Source: Ruminococcaceae bacterium UBA1767 | GTDB taxonomy: Bacteria > Bacillota > Clostridia > Oscillospirales > Acutalibacteraceae | Direction: 5' to 3' | DNA: 64,000 bases | NCBI GenBank assembly: GCA_002315505.1 | Contig: DCGX01000074.1 | Span: forward strand, 1-64,000 | Shown here: positions 25,693 to 33,647 of the stretch, one piece after another | How positions within the stretch are numbered: the first letter of the stretch is position 1 | How the letters are laid out: each line of letters starts with the position of its first letter | Notes under the pieces: generated by a model | Database searches by the model: none | What the model was told of the DNA's origin: nothing | Seen by the model: only the letters and a program-made list of their open reading frames with translations | Program-made: the position numbers and the translations under genes

Positions 25693-26760
25693 ATGGATTT
25701 TTTACCTTCGATTTTTAAATTTAATGACGGCACTGATGCAGATACAAAGGAAAAATTTCTGCTTCGCCGTGAAGAAATGCTTGACATTCTTGCAAGAGAA
25801 GAATACGGTGTAATGCCTGAAAGAAAAAAGGCGAGCGGAAAGCTCATTAAGCGTATCACAAAATGTGCCTGCGGTTATGCGGTTGAGGATGTTGTTGAAA
25901 TTACAATACCGACACCGAACGGAGATTTTACTTTTCCGATTCACCATTTGTATCCTGTAAAAGAGGGCAAGCATCCGACTTTTGTTTATCTGCACTTCAG
26001 AGGAGATATTTATTCGAATTATTGTCCTGCGGAGGAAATTGTTGAGCGTGGTTTTTCTGTTGCGATTTTTAATTATCTTGATATTGCAACAGATGACGGT
26101 GATTTCAATAACGGAATATCAACATATTTTCCACGAACAGGAAAGGGTGACGAATGGGGCAAAATCGGAATGTGGGCTTATGCCGCGTCTGCGGTTGCGG
26201 ATTATCTTCTGACCTGTCCGCAAACGGATGAAAGCCTGCTCGGAGTAATCGGTCACTCCCGACTTGGCAAAACAGCCTTGTGGTGCGGTGCAAATGATGA
26301 GAGATTCAAATTTGTTGTTTCAAATGATTCTGGTTGCGGTGGTGCGGCATATGAACAGCATCGCTCTCCCGACAGAGAAACCAACGAGAAAATATGCAAT
26401 GTTTTTCCGTATTGGTTTTGTGAAAACTATAAAAAGCACGTAAATGACTATGAAAACAGGTGCTTTGACCAGCATTTTCTTTTGGCGAGTATCTGCCCGA
26501 GATATCTGCTTGTCGGAAGTGCAAGCGAGGATTTGTGGGCTGACCCGATTGCGGAGGAAATGTCGTGTGTTGCATCTTCTCCTGCGTGGGATTTGTTTAA
26601 CAAAAAAGGTTATATCCCGAACAGCTCTGACGGAAGTATTCATTATCACATCCGACCGGGAATTCATTTCCTCGGCAGACCGGATTGGAATACTTATATG
26701 GATTTTATTATGAAAAAGAAAAATGAAAAAGATTTCAAAAATGAAACGTTTGATTTTTAA
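25693..26760 (+). CDS. CE15/acetylxylan-esterase-like alpha/beta hydrolase
   Basis: A 355-residue hydrolase without signal peptide. The nucleophile elbow GVIGHSRLGKTALW (Ser near residue 193) has the SRxGK signature of family CE15 glucuronoyl esterases and relatives. Downstream come SNDSGCGGAA and a candidate catalytic His in GIHFLGRPDW. It would remove methyl or acyl groups from imported uronic-acid or xylan fragments. The ATG at 25693 follows AGGGA; an ATG at 25678, overlapping the symporter stop as TAATG, is an alternative five codons longer. Cytoplasmic location is atypical because most CE15 enzymes are secreted. Confidence 0.75.
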   Translation: MDFLPSIFKFNDGTDADTKEKFLLRREEMLDILAREEYGVMPERKKASGKLIKRITKCACGYAVEDVVEITIPTPNGDFTFPIHHLYPVKEGKHPTFVYLHFRGDIYSNYCPAEEIVERGFSVAIFNYLDIATDDGDFNNGISTYFPRTGKGDEWGKIGMWAYAASAVADYLLTCPQTDESLLGVIGHSRLGKTALWCGANDERFKFVVSNDSGCGGAAYEQHRSPDRETNEKICNVFPYWFCENYKKHVNDYENRCFDQHFLLASICPRYLLVGSASEDLWADPIAEEMSCVASSPAWDLFNKKGYIPNSSDGSIHYHIRPGIHFLGRPDWNTYMDFIMKKKNEKDFKNETFDF

Positions 26761-26781
26761 AACCGTACAGGAAAATAAATA

Positions 26782-26810
26782 TTGAAAACGAAAAAATAAT
26801 TTGCTATAAT
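26782..26810 (+). promoter_or_regulatory. Promoter of the second carbohydrate operon
   Basis: TTGAAA (26782-26787), 17-bp spacer, TATAAT (26805-26810) with extended TGC. It splits the region into two transcription units. Confidence 0.75.
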
Positions 26811-26834
26811 TTAGAAAAAATTTGGAGGATTACA

Positions 26835-27464
26835 ATGAACAAATTGTTTGGAAACATCAAAATGAGCTGGCCTAAGGTGATACTGTTTTCACTGATTGCG
26901 GGAATATATACGGGACTAATAATGCTGGTTCCTTTTTTGAATCACACGTCTTTTCAGGATATCGGTGTTTCCTATGAATGGTGGGTTGTTTTTGCCGTTA
27001 TTATTGTTGTTAACTGTCAGAAAAACTGGGAAGCGATGCTCAAGTGCTTTGTGTTTTTCCTGATAAGTCAGCCTCTTGTTTATGCGGTCGAGATTATTTT
27101 CGGCGACTTGACTTTGGATTGGGCGAAATCATATTACTTTAATATGTGGCTTCCGATGACCTTCGCAACATTGCCCGGTGGATTTATTGCATATTATTGT
27201 AAAAAGCAAAACACTCTCGGTGCTATCGTTTTGGGACTCGGAAACACAATTCTTGCGGTTATGGGTGTTGCATATATCAGAGAATGCAGAATGGATTTTC
27301 CACATCATTTACTGACGATTATTTTCTGCTTTGCAGCAGTATTTCTTCTGACTTTTGCAATTCAGAAGAAAAAAATCAATAAAATCATATCTCTTGCAAT
27401 TCCCGTATTAATTACTGTCGGATTGATTGTTTTTACGGAATTAACAGGAAGAACATTCTTATAA
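26835..27464 (+). CDS. Integral membrane protein, function unknown
   Basis: A 209-residue protein with about six hydrophobic segments; short polar termini and loops contain SWPK, YYCKKQN and IQKKKINK. No family is recognised with certainty. It is the first gene after a strong promoter, with TTGGAGG before the ATG. It lies 19 bp before the secreted DUF4838 gene, so it may be a small transporter or a membrane partner of that system (inference). Confidence 0.6.
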   Translation: MNKLFGNIKMSWPKVILFSLIAGIYTGLIMLVPFLNHTSFQDIGVSYEWWVVFAVIIVVNCQKNWEAMLKCFVFFLISQPLVYAVEIIFGDLTLDWAKSYYFNMWLPMTFATLPGGFIAYYCKKQNTLGAIVLGLGNTILAVMGVAYIRECRMDFPHHLLTIIFCFAAVFLLTFAIQKKKINKIISLAIPVLITVGLIVFTELTGRTFL

Positions 27465-27483
27465 TTTTTTAGGGGTGAAAATT

Positions 27484-29394
27484 ATGAAAAGATTTTTGTC
27501 ATTGTTACTTGCAGTTTTGATTGCTTTGCTTTGTTCAACCATTGCCTTTGCGACAGATGAAAAAGTAATCAGTCTTATTGATGAAAGCACAAAAGAAATT
27601 TATGTCGTTATTCCTCAAAAAGCAACAGAAAATGAAGTGTTTATTTCAGACATTCTTTGCGAAAGACTTGAACAGATTTATGATGTTGATGCAAAAATTG
27701 CTAAAGACAACGAAAAAATTTCGGGCAATGTATTTTATATAGGAGATACGGTTTATAACAAGGTTGATTTGACAGATAAAAAAGCAGGTAGTTACACGAT
27801 TACCGCAGTTGATAACGGTGTCAGCATTTTCGGTAACGGAAACAGAGGTCTTATCGACGGAGTTTATCGCTTTTTAAGTGACTTCTGCGACTATGAGGTG
27901 TATACAAAAGATGTAACAGGCTTTACCGATGAGGATGTTCTGTCGGTACCTGCTGATACAAATATAGAATATGCTCCGTTTTTTGAGTACAGAAAAGTTG
28001 ACACAATGAGCTCAAATTACGAGGAATACTGCCGAGCAAATTCAATCAATGCTAATGTAAATGTTCCCGATTCACAGGGTGGTGTAATCCGGTACATTTC
28101 CTATTTCGGTCACTCATTAACCCGTCAGTTCTGTGCAAAGGAAACTTATTTCGACTCTCATCCCGAATACTTTGCACTTCATAACGGCTCTCGCACAGGT
28201 GACCAGCTTTGCCTTACAAATCCGGATGTTCTTGAAATTGTCAAGCAGGAAGTGCTTCAGCTTCTTTACGAAAGATGCAATCCGAATGCCGACCTGCAGA
28301 TAGTTTCACTTACACAGGCGGACAATCAGAATTACTGCGAGTGTGAAAACTGCAAAAAGCTCGATGAAGCAAATGGTTCACACGCAGGCACGATGATTAC
28401 TTTTGTTAATGCCGTTGCTGATGCTGTTAAGGAAGCAGGTTACGATAATATCGGTGTTGACACATTTGCATATCAGTATACAAGAGCCTGTCCGACAAAT
28501 GTTGTACCGAGAGATAACGTTATTGTTCGTCTTTGCTCAATCGAGTGCTGCAACGGACACACAATTGATGACCCGGATTGCGAAGAAAATGCAGAATTCC
28601 TTGTTGATTTGCAAAAGTGGAGCAAAATCTGCGACAGAGTTTATATCTGGGATTATGTAAACAACTATTCGGAAACATTCCTTCCTTATCCTAATTTCCA
28701 AGTTCTTCAGAGAAATGTTCAGATTTTCTATGAAAACGGTGCAAAGGGTGATTACGAAGAAGGAAACTATTACATGGATATATGTAACGGTGAATTCTAC
28801 GAGCTGAGAAGCTATCTTCTCTCAAAGCTTATGCAGAATCCGTACCGTGATGATTATTATGAATTGATGGATGATTACCTTCTTCATGTTTACGGACCGG
28901 GCGGAACTTATATAAGAGAATTTATTGACCTTATCACCAAGCGTTCCGTTACAAAGAGAAAGCATTTACATATCCGCCAACAGCCTGCCGATTGTTTGCC
29001 GGGAATTACATTATCTGAAATTAAAAAAGCAAATGAGATGTGGGAAAACGCAAAGGCTTTGGCTGAAACAGAACAACAGCTTCAGGAAATTGAGAGAAGT
29101 GAGCTTTGCTGGCAGTACTGGAAGTGCTGTCGTAACAAGAGTGAGTTTTCACCGCTTCGCGGACTTTATAATTACATGACAGAGCACAAGGCTTTGTATG
29201 ATAAAATCGTTGCATTGGGCAACACTGCGGTTGGCGAGGGTGAAATTAAATATTTAAGAGGAAATGAATTCTCTGTTTATTTCCTTCCGCCTACAAAATG
29301 GGAGTCAAAGTATGACGGAAAATTCTGGCACGCACTTGACCCGATGGCGGCAAAGCTGTACTCATTCCTCGATGGAATTTTCGGAGATAAATAA
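27484..29394 (+). CDS. Secreted DUF4838-type protein with alpha-glucuronidase-like N-terminal domain
   Basis: A 636-residue exported protein with a Sec signal (about residues 1-23, ending AFA). The N-terminal part (ISDILCERLEQIYDV; GVYRFLSDFCDYEVYTKD) resembles the small alpha/beta domain before GH20/GH67-like catalytic barrels. The rest (YFALHNGSR, QIVSLTQADNQNYCECENCKK, YIWDYVNNY) fits DUF4838, a barrel family seen in polysaccharide loci. Paired acidic residues suggest a hydrolase but the substrate is unknown. Many Cys in CxCxxC arrangement are unusual for a secreted protein of an anaerobe. The ATG at 27484 follows AGGGG. Confidence 0.7.
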   Translation: MKRFLSLLLAVLIALLCSTIAFATDEKVISLIDESTKEIYVVIPQKATENEVFISDILCERLEQIYDVDAKIAKDNEKISGNVFYIGDTVYNKVDLTDKKAGSYTITAVDNGVSIFGNGNRGLIDGVYRFLSDFCDYEVYTKDVTGFTDEDVLSVPADTNIEYAPFFEYRKVDTMSSNYEEYCRANSINANVNVPDSQGGVIRYISYFGHSLTRQFCAKETYFDSHPEYFALHNGSRTGDQLCLTNPDVLEIVKQEVLQLLYERCNPNADLQIVSLTQADNQNYCECENCKKLDEANGSHAGTMITFVNAVADAVKEAGYDNIGVDTFAYQYTRACPTNVVPRDNVIVRLCSIECCNGHTIDDPDCEENAEFLVDLQKWSKICDRVYIWDYVNNYSETFLPYPNFQVLQRNVQIFYENGAKGDYEEGNYYMDICNGEFYELRSYLLSKLMQNPYRDDYYELMDDYLLHVYGPGGTYIREFIDLITKRSVTKRKHLHIRQQPADCLPGITLSEIKKANEMWENAKALAETEQQLQEIERSELCWQYWKCCRNKSEFSPLRGLYNYMTEHKALYDKIVALGNTAVGEGEIKYLRGNEFSVYFLPPTKWESKYDGKFWHALDPMAAKLYSFLDGIFGDK

Positions 29395-29414
29395 TAACAT
29401 TCGGAAGTGATTTT

Positions 29415-30461
29415 ATGACTAAAAAAATAACAAGCTTTTTATTGTGTATCTGCATAGCTTTCTCAATGAGTCTGACAGCGAATGCACAGAGTGTTTACCC
29501 GAAAACAATTTCCGAAGCGGTAAGAATTACTGACGGAATAGGTGAGCTTGTTACTGATTTTTTCGGACTTTTGAGCATCAGATTTAATTATCCCGATTGT
29601 CAGCATTTATACGAAATTCCCGATATTGACAAAAATTATGTTCCGCAGGGATATTGCTATATTGATAGTATGGATTTGTTTGTTGTCACTTCATACAGTG
29701 CTGATGATGACAATTCGATTGTGTCACTTGTCAGCTCAAACGGGGAGAGAATCAAGACAGTAAAACTCCTGTACGAGGACGGCTCAAACTGTAAGGCTCA
29801 TGTCGGTGGTGTCGCAGATATCGGTGATTCGCTTATTATTTCTTCGGGAAAGTCTGTCCGCAGGCTGAAGATTAATGACGTTCTCAATGCCGAAGATTAT
29901 TCTTATGTAAAATATTGCGGACAGTTTAAAACTGATATGCAGGCTTCGTATGTCTGTTCTTATAAAGATAAATTGTTTGTCGGACAGTTTTACTCTTTCA
30001 CATTGAACGGCTCATATGACACTCCTGCCGAACAGAGGATTTATACTCCCGACGGCAAGAGAAACTATGCAATGTGCGAGGAATATGATTTCAGTAATCT
30101 TGATAAGGTTTTTTCAGACGGTGCAGGGGTTCCCGAATTTGTGATTTCAATGCCGAACAGCGTTCAGGGTATTGCATTTGACGGTGAAACCTTTGTTACA
30201 AGCTCATCGGCAACGATAATGAACGCTTCAAAAATCCGTTATTATAAACTCGGTGAAACAGAATATGTTTTCAATATGAACGGCAATGATGTTCCGCTGT
30301 ACTTTATCACTGAAAAAATGGCACAGAAAACTGTTAAGGTTCCTCCGATGTCAGAGGGGATTGATTACTGTGACGGAAAAGTAACGGGAATTTTTGAAAG
30401 CGGTGCGAAGAAATTTCCTGTTGTAGCAGTTAAAACTCCGTATATTTGTGTATTTGATTGA
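29415..30461 (+). CDS. Secreted protein, possible beta-propeller, unknown function
   Basis: A 348-residue protein with a signal peptide (about residues 1-24, ending ANA). Blade-like units (DLFVVTSYSADDDNSIVSL; GGVADIGDSLIISSGKSVRR; GIAFDGETFVTSSS) suggest a repeat-propeller. No catalytic motif is visible. It follows the DUF4838 gene by 20 bp and precedes the deformylase-like gene by 10 bp. Its arrangement of N-terminal hydrophobic segment plus blades recalls the protein at 23370-24224, so the two may be distant paralogues. Confidence 0.55.
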   Translation: MTKKITSFLLCICIAFSMSLTANAQSVYPKTISEAVRITDGIGELVTDFFGLLSIRFNYPDCQHLYEIPDIDKNYVPQGYCYIDSMDLFVVTSYSADDDNSIVSLVSSNGERIKTVKLLYEDGSNCKAHVGGVADIGDSLIISSGKSVRRLKINDVLNAEDYSYVKYCGQFKTDMQASYVCSYKDKLFVGQFYSFTLNGSYDTPAEQRIYTPDGKRNYAMCEEYDFSNLDKVFSDGAGVPEFVISMPNSVQGIAFDGETFVTSSSATIMNASKIRYYKLGETEYVFNMNGNDVPLYFITEKMAQKTVKVPPMSEGIDYCDGKVTGIFESGAKKFPVVAVKTPYICVFD

Positions 30462-30471
30462 GTGGTGTGAA

Positions 30472-30885
30472 ATGGTTAAGGATTTAATTCACGATGCGTT
30501 CAGACTTGGGATAAAATCATCTCCTGCAACAAAAGAAGATTTGCAGGTCGCTGTTGATTTGCTCGACACTCTCATCGCACACAGAGAAGAATGTGTCGGT
30601 ATGGCGGCGAATATGATTGGTGAGCAGAAAAGAATAATTGCGTTTGATAATTGCGGAGAATATATGACGATGTTCAATCCGGTTATTCTCAAAAAGAGCG
30701 AGCCGTATGACACGGAAGAGGGCTGTCTTTCACTGCTCGGTGGCCCGAGAAAATGCAGACGATATAAGACAATAAAAGTTCAATGGCAGACTGAAGACTT
30801 TAAAATTCGTGTTAAAAATTTTACGGGCTTTTCAGCACAGATTATTCAGCACGAGGTTGACCACTGCGACGGAATAAGAATATAG
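30472..30885 (+). CDS. Peptide deformylase-like protein, atypical motif I
   Basis: A 137-residue protein with deformylase motifs II (EEGCLSL, Cys metal ligand) and III (QHEVDHCDG, HExxH metal ligands and Glu). Motif I reads CVGMAANMIG; the usual G-x-G-x-A-A-x-Q ends in Gln, which here is Met. Deformylases remove formyl from the initiator Met of nascent chains. This short variant, placed in a carbohydrate operon, may be an accessory copy or have another amide substrate. The ATG at 30472 is chosen over an upstream start that overlaps the preceding gene. Confidence 0.82.
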   Translation: MVKDLIHDAFRLGIKSSPATKEDLQVAVDLLDTLIAHREECVGMAANMIGEQKRIIAFDNCGEYMTMFNPVILKKSEPYDTEEGCLSLLGGPRKCRRYKTIKVQWQTEDFKIRVKNFTGFSAQIIQHEVDHCDGIRI

Positions 30886-30904
30886 CATAAAAGGGGACAT
30901 TAAA

Positions 30905-31957
30905 TTGAAAATTGAACTAATAGGTAATCCAAAAGAAATAATGAACAATCCGGACAGCAAGCATCGATATTTTGCATGGCCTACTGTTGCTCGTTTGCAG
31001 GATGGCAGAATTGCAGTTGCCTGCTCGGGTTACAGAATTGAACACGTTTGTCCTTTCGGCAAGGCTTGTATTTCTTTCAGCTCGGATAACGGTGAAACGT
31101 ACACAAAGCCGACACCGATTATTGATACTGTTCTTGATGACAGAGATGCAGGTGTTGTACCTTTTGGCAATAAGGGTGTAATTCTTACTTCGTTCAATAA
31201 CACAGTTGATTTTCAGCGTGAAGCTAATCCGGATGATAAATATATAAACGCATATCTTGATACAATCACGAAGGAAGAAGAGCAGGAGGCTGTCGGTGCG
31301 GAATTCTGCTTCAGTAACGATTGTGCAAATACCTTCGGCAAGGTGTATAAATCACCTGTCACATCACCTCACGGTCCCACGGTTTTATCTGACGGAACAA
31401 TCCTTTGGGTTGGCAGAATTTTCAGCGACCACGACAGCTATACAGATGGCGATCAGGGTGTACAGTGCTACAAGGTCAACACTGACGGAACGATGGAAAA
31501 GATCAGTCAAATTGAAACTGACGGCTATTATAAATTCTGCGAACCGCATATGGTAGAGTGTGCGGACGGCAGACTTGTTTGCCATTTGAGAAGTGATACA
31601 TTGTTCACTACATATCAGACGGAATCCTTCGATAAGGGCAGAACATGGACAAAACCTCACAGAATCCTCGAGGACAAGGGCGGTGCACCGTCACACATTA
31701 TCCGCACATCAACAAATATGCTTGTTGCGGCATATGGTTACAGAGAACTGCCTTACGGAATAAAGCTGATGTTCAGCACAGATAATGGTGAAACATGGGA
31801 CACAAATCACATACTTTACGAAAACTTCAATAGTGACGATATCGGTTACCCTGCAACAATAGAGCTTGACGACGGAACATTCCTTACGGTTTTCTACGGC
31901 AGACCGGGTGACTATAAACATTCCGTAATTATGCAGCAAAAATGGAAAATTGTATAA
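30905..31957 (+). CDS. Cytoplasmic BNR/sialidase-fold protein
   Basis: A 350-residue six-bladed-propeller candidate with several Asp boxes: SSDNGETY, SFDKGRTW and STDNGETW. An Arg-containing start (HRYFAWPTVARLQDGRIAV) fits the first blade of sialidase-like proteins. It lacks a signal peptide, so if a glycosidase it acts on imported sugars; many relatives act on other acidic or methylated glycans rather than sialic acid. TTG start at 30905 behind AGGGG. It is the last gene of the unit and a hairpin follows. Confidence 0.75.
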   Translation: MKIELIGNPKEIMNNPDSKHRYFAWPTVARLQDGRIAVACSGYRIEHVCPFGKACISFSSDNGETYTKPTPIIDTVLDDRDAGVVPFGNKGVILTSFNNTVDFQREANPDDKYINAYLDTITKEEEQEAVGAEFCFSNDCANTFGKVYKSPVTSPHGPTVLSDGTILWVGRIFSDHDSYTDGDQGVQCYKVNTDGTMEKISQIETDGYYKFCEPHMVECADGRLVCHLRSDTLFTTYQTESFDKGRTWTKPHRILEDKGGAPSHIIRTSTNMLVAAYGYRELPYGIKLMFSTDNGETWDTNHILYENFNSDDIGYPATIELDDGTFLTVFYGRPGDYKHSVIMQQKWKIV

Positions 31958-31992
31958 TTTTCAAAGGCAAGACCTGTAAATAATAAAAAAAT

Positions 31993-32038
31993 ATCGGCGA
32001 TAAATTATTTTTTCGAATAATTATCGTCGATTTTTGCT
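31993..32038 (+). terminator. Terminator of the second carbohydrate operon
   Basis: ATCGGCGATAAATTATT pairs imperfectly with AATAATTATCGTCGAT, followed by TTTTTGCTTTTTTT. Confidence 0.75.
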
Positions 32039-32056
32039 TTTTTTATTCAAAAATAC

Positions 32057-32084
32057 TTTACTATTATTTTATTTATGCTATAAT
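32057..32084 (+). promoter_or_regulatory. Promoter of the hydrogenase operon
   Basis: TTTACT (32057-32062), 16-bp spacer, TATAAT (32079-32084) with extended TGC. A leader of about 90 nt ends in AAGGAGG. Confidence 0.7.
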
Positions 32085-32183
32085 GTATTAGCATTATTAT
32101 GTGTAATGGCAGATATATATGTTATTTTTTTAACAATCATTAACAGCCATTGCAGAAACCGGTTGTAAAGGAGGAACAACTCA

Positions 32184-32681
32184 ATGCTCAAAAAAATCAG
32201 CAAAATCCCATTCAAAGGTACACCTGAGCAGGAAGCACAGCTTCGTGCCGTAATTGACGAGTGTAAGGATGACAAGAGTCTTCTTATGCACGTTATGCAG
32301 GAGGCACAGGCAATCTACGGTTATTTGCCGTTTGAAGTTCAGACAATGATTGCAGACGGAATGGACGTTCCGCTTGAGAAAGTTTACGGAGTATCAACAT
32401 TCTATGCTCAGTTTGCTCTTTCACCAAAAGGAAAGTACAATGTTTCTGTTTGCCTCGGAACAGCTTGCTATGTTAAGGGTTCACAGAGCGTTCTTGACAA
32501 GATTTGCGAAGTTCTCGGAATCGAAGCAGGCGAGTGCACAGAAGACGGCGTGTTCTCAATTGAGGCTTGTCGTTGCATCGGTGCTTGCGGTCTTGCACCT
32601 GTTATGACAGTAAACGATGAAGTTTACGGTAAGCTGACAGCGGACGACGTTCCGGGCATACTTGCTAAGTATCAGGCATAA
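32184..32681 (+). CDS. hydC: HydC-like NADH dehydrogenase 24 kDa (NuoE) subunit
   Basis: A 165-residue thioredoxin-like [2Fe-2S] protein. The four ligands lie in CLGTACYVKG and CRCIGACGLAPV. The N-terminal helical region (HVMQEAQAIYGYLP) is characteristic of NuoE. In bifurcating hydrogenases this subunit joins the flavin subunit HydB in the NADH-linked electron path. It is the first gene of the operon. The symbol follows Thermotoga/Acetobacterium usage and is by position and family. Confidence 0.92.
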   Translation: MLKKISKIPFKGTPEQEAQLRAVIDECKDDKSLLMHVMQEAQAIYGYLPFEVQTMIADGMDVPLEKVYGVSTFYAQFALSPKGKYNVSVCLGTACYVKGSQSVLDKICEVLGIEAGECTEDGVFSIEACRCIGACGLAPVMTVNDEVYGKLTADDVPGILAKYQA

Positions 32682-32688
32682 GTAAATT

Positions 32689-33237
32689 ATGCGTGAATTA
32701 TCGCTGAACATACTGGATGTCACTCAGAATTCGATTTCGGCAAATGCTTCTCTTATCGAGATTGAGGTTATCGAAGACTCCGAAGAAAAAACTATGTTAA
32801 TCGGAATTTACGATAATGGTAAGGGTATGACACCCGAACAGGTTGAGTCGGTTAAGGACCCGTTCTTTACTACTCGCACAACCCGTAAGGTCGGCATGGG
32901 AATCCCTTTGTTCAAGCTCGCAGCGGAGCAGACCGGTGGCAGTCTTTCGATTGAATCACAGGTCGGAGTCGGTACGAGGGTAAAAACTGTTTTCAAAACG
33001 GACAGTATTGATTTTACTCCACTGGGTGATATTGAATCAACAATAGTTACACTTATCAGTATGAACACAGACAGAGACTTTATATACAGGTATAAAGTTG
33101 ACGAAAATGAATTTGTATTGTCCACACAGGAATTGAAAGCCGTTCTCGGTGATGTACCGCTGGATGAGCCTTCGGTTGTACAGTGGATAAAAGAATATCT
33201 CCACGAAAATTGCAGTGAGATATCATTAAAAAAATAA
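32689..33237 (+). CDS. Histidine-kinase-like ATPase of the hydrogenase operon
   Basis: A 182-residue stand-alone GHKL ATPase domain. An N-box-like LDVTQNSISANAS lies near the very start, then YDNGKGM (G1), DPFFTTRTTRKVGMGIPL (F and G2 boxes) and a GGSLSIES end. There is no phosphoacceptor His domain or sensor region, so it is not a complete two-component kinase. Similar ATPase genes recur in clostridial hydrogenase operons, but their role is not established; an anti-sigma-like or regulatory function is possible. It lies 7 bp after hydC. Confidence 0.82.
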   Translation: MRELSLNILDVTQNSISANASLIEIEVIEDSEEKTMLIGIYDNGKGMTPEQVESVKDPFFTTRTTRKVGMGIPLFKLAAEQTGGSLSIESQVGVGTRVKTVFKTDSIDFTPLGDIESTIVTLISMNTDRDFIYRYKVDENEFVLSTQELKAVLGDVPLDEPSVVQWIKEYLHENCSEISLKK

Positions 33238-33260
33238 CAACCCTCGGAGGTGTAGTATAA

Positions 33261-33635
33261 ATGAAATCACTTGAAGAATTGATGGCAATCCGTGACAAGG
33301 CTAAGGCTAATATGACTGACCGTGAAGGCTCAGGCGATGGCATCCGTGTAGTTGTAGGTATGGCTACTTGCGGTATCGCAGCAGGCGCAAGACCTGTTCT
33401 TAACGCTCTTGTTGATGAGGTTGCTAAGAGAAATCTTAAAAATGTTACAGTTGCTCAGACAGGCTGCATCGGTATGTGCCAGTTCGAGCCAATCGTTGAA
33501 GTATTTGAGAAGGATAAGGAAAAGGTTACTTATGTTAAGGTAACAGCAGAAATGATTCCTGAGATCGTTGCTTCTCATCTTGTAAACGGAAATCCGGTTG
33601 CTGAATACACAGTCGGAGCTATTGTTAAAGATTAA
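33261..33635 (+). CDS. Thioredoxin-like [2Fe-2S] ferredoxin of the hydrogenase operon
   Basis: A 124-residue protein with Cys in GMATCGIAAGARP and QTGCIGMCQFEP, the four-ligand pattern of thioredoxin-fold [2Fe-2S] proteins. It resembles the N-terminal domain of HydB. In related operons it is the HydD-like extra protein. It sits between the ATPase and hydB genes, 12 bp before the latter. Probably an added electron carrier or assembly factor (inference). Confidence 0.82.
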   Translation: MKSLEELMAIRDKAKANMTDREGSGDGIRVVVGMATCGIAAGARPVLNALVDEVAKRNLKNVTVAQTGCIGMCQFEPIVEVFEKDKEKVTYVKVTAEMIPEIVASHLVNGNPVAEYTVGAIVKD

Positions 33636-33647
33636 GGAGGAAAAACA

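Noticed and set aside
30905..31957. BNR protein called as a genuine secreted sialidase.
   Set aside because: It lacks a signal peptide and no nan catabolic genes are nearby, so only the fold is claimed.
32689..33237. GHKL ATPase read as a two-component histidine kinase.
   Set aside because: There is no phosphoacceptor His domain, no sensor or membrane segment and no response regulator nearby.
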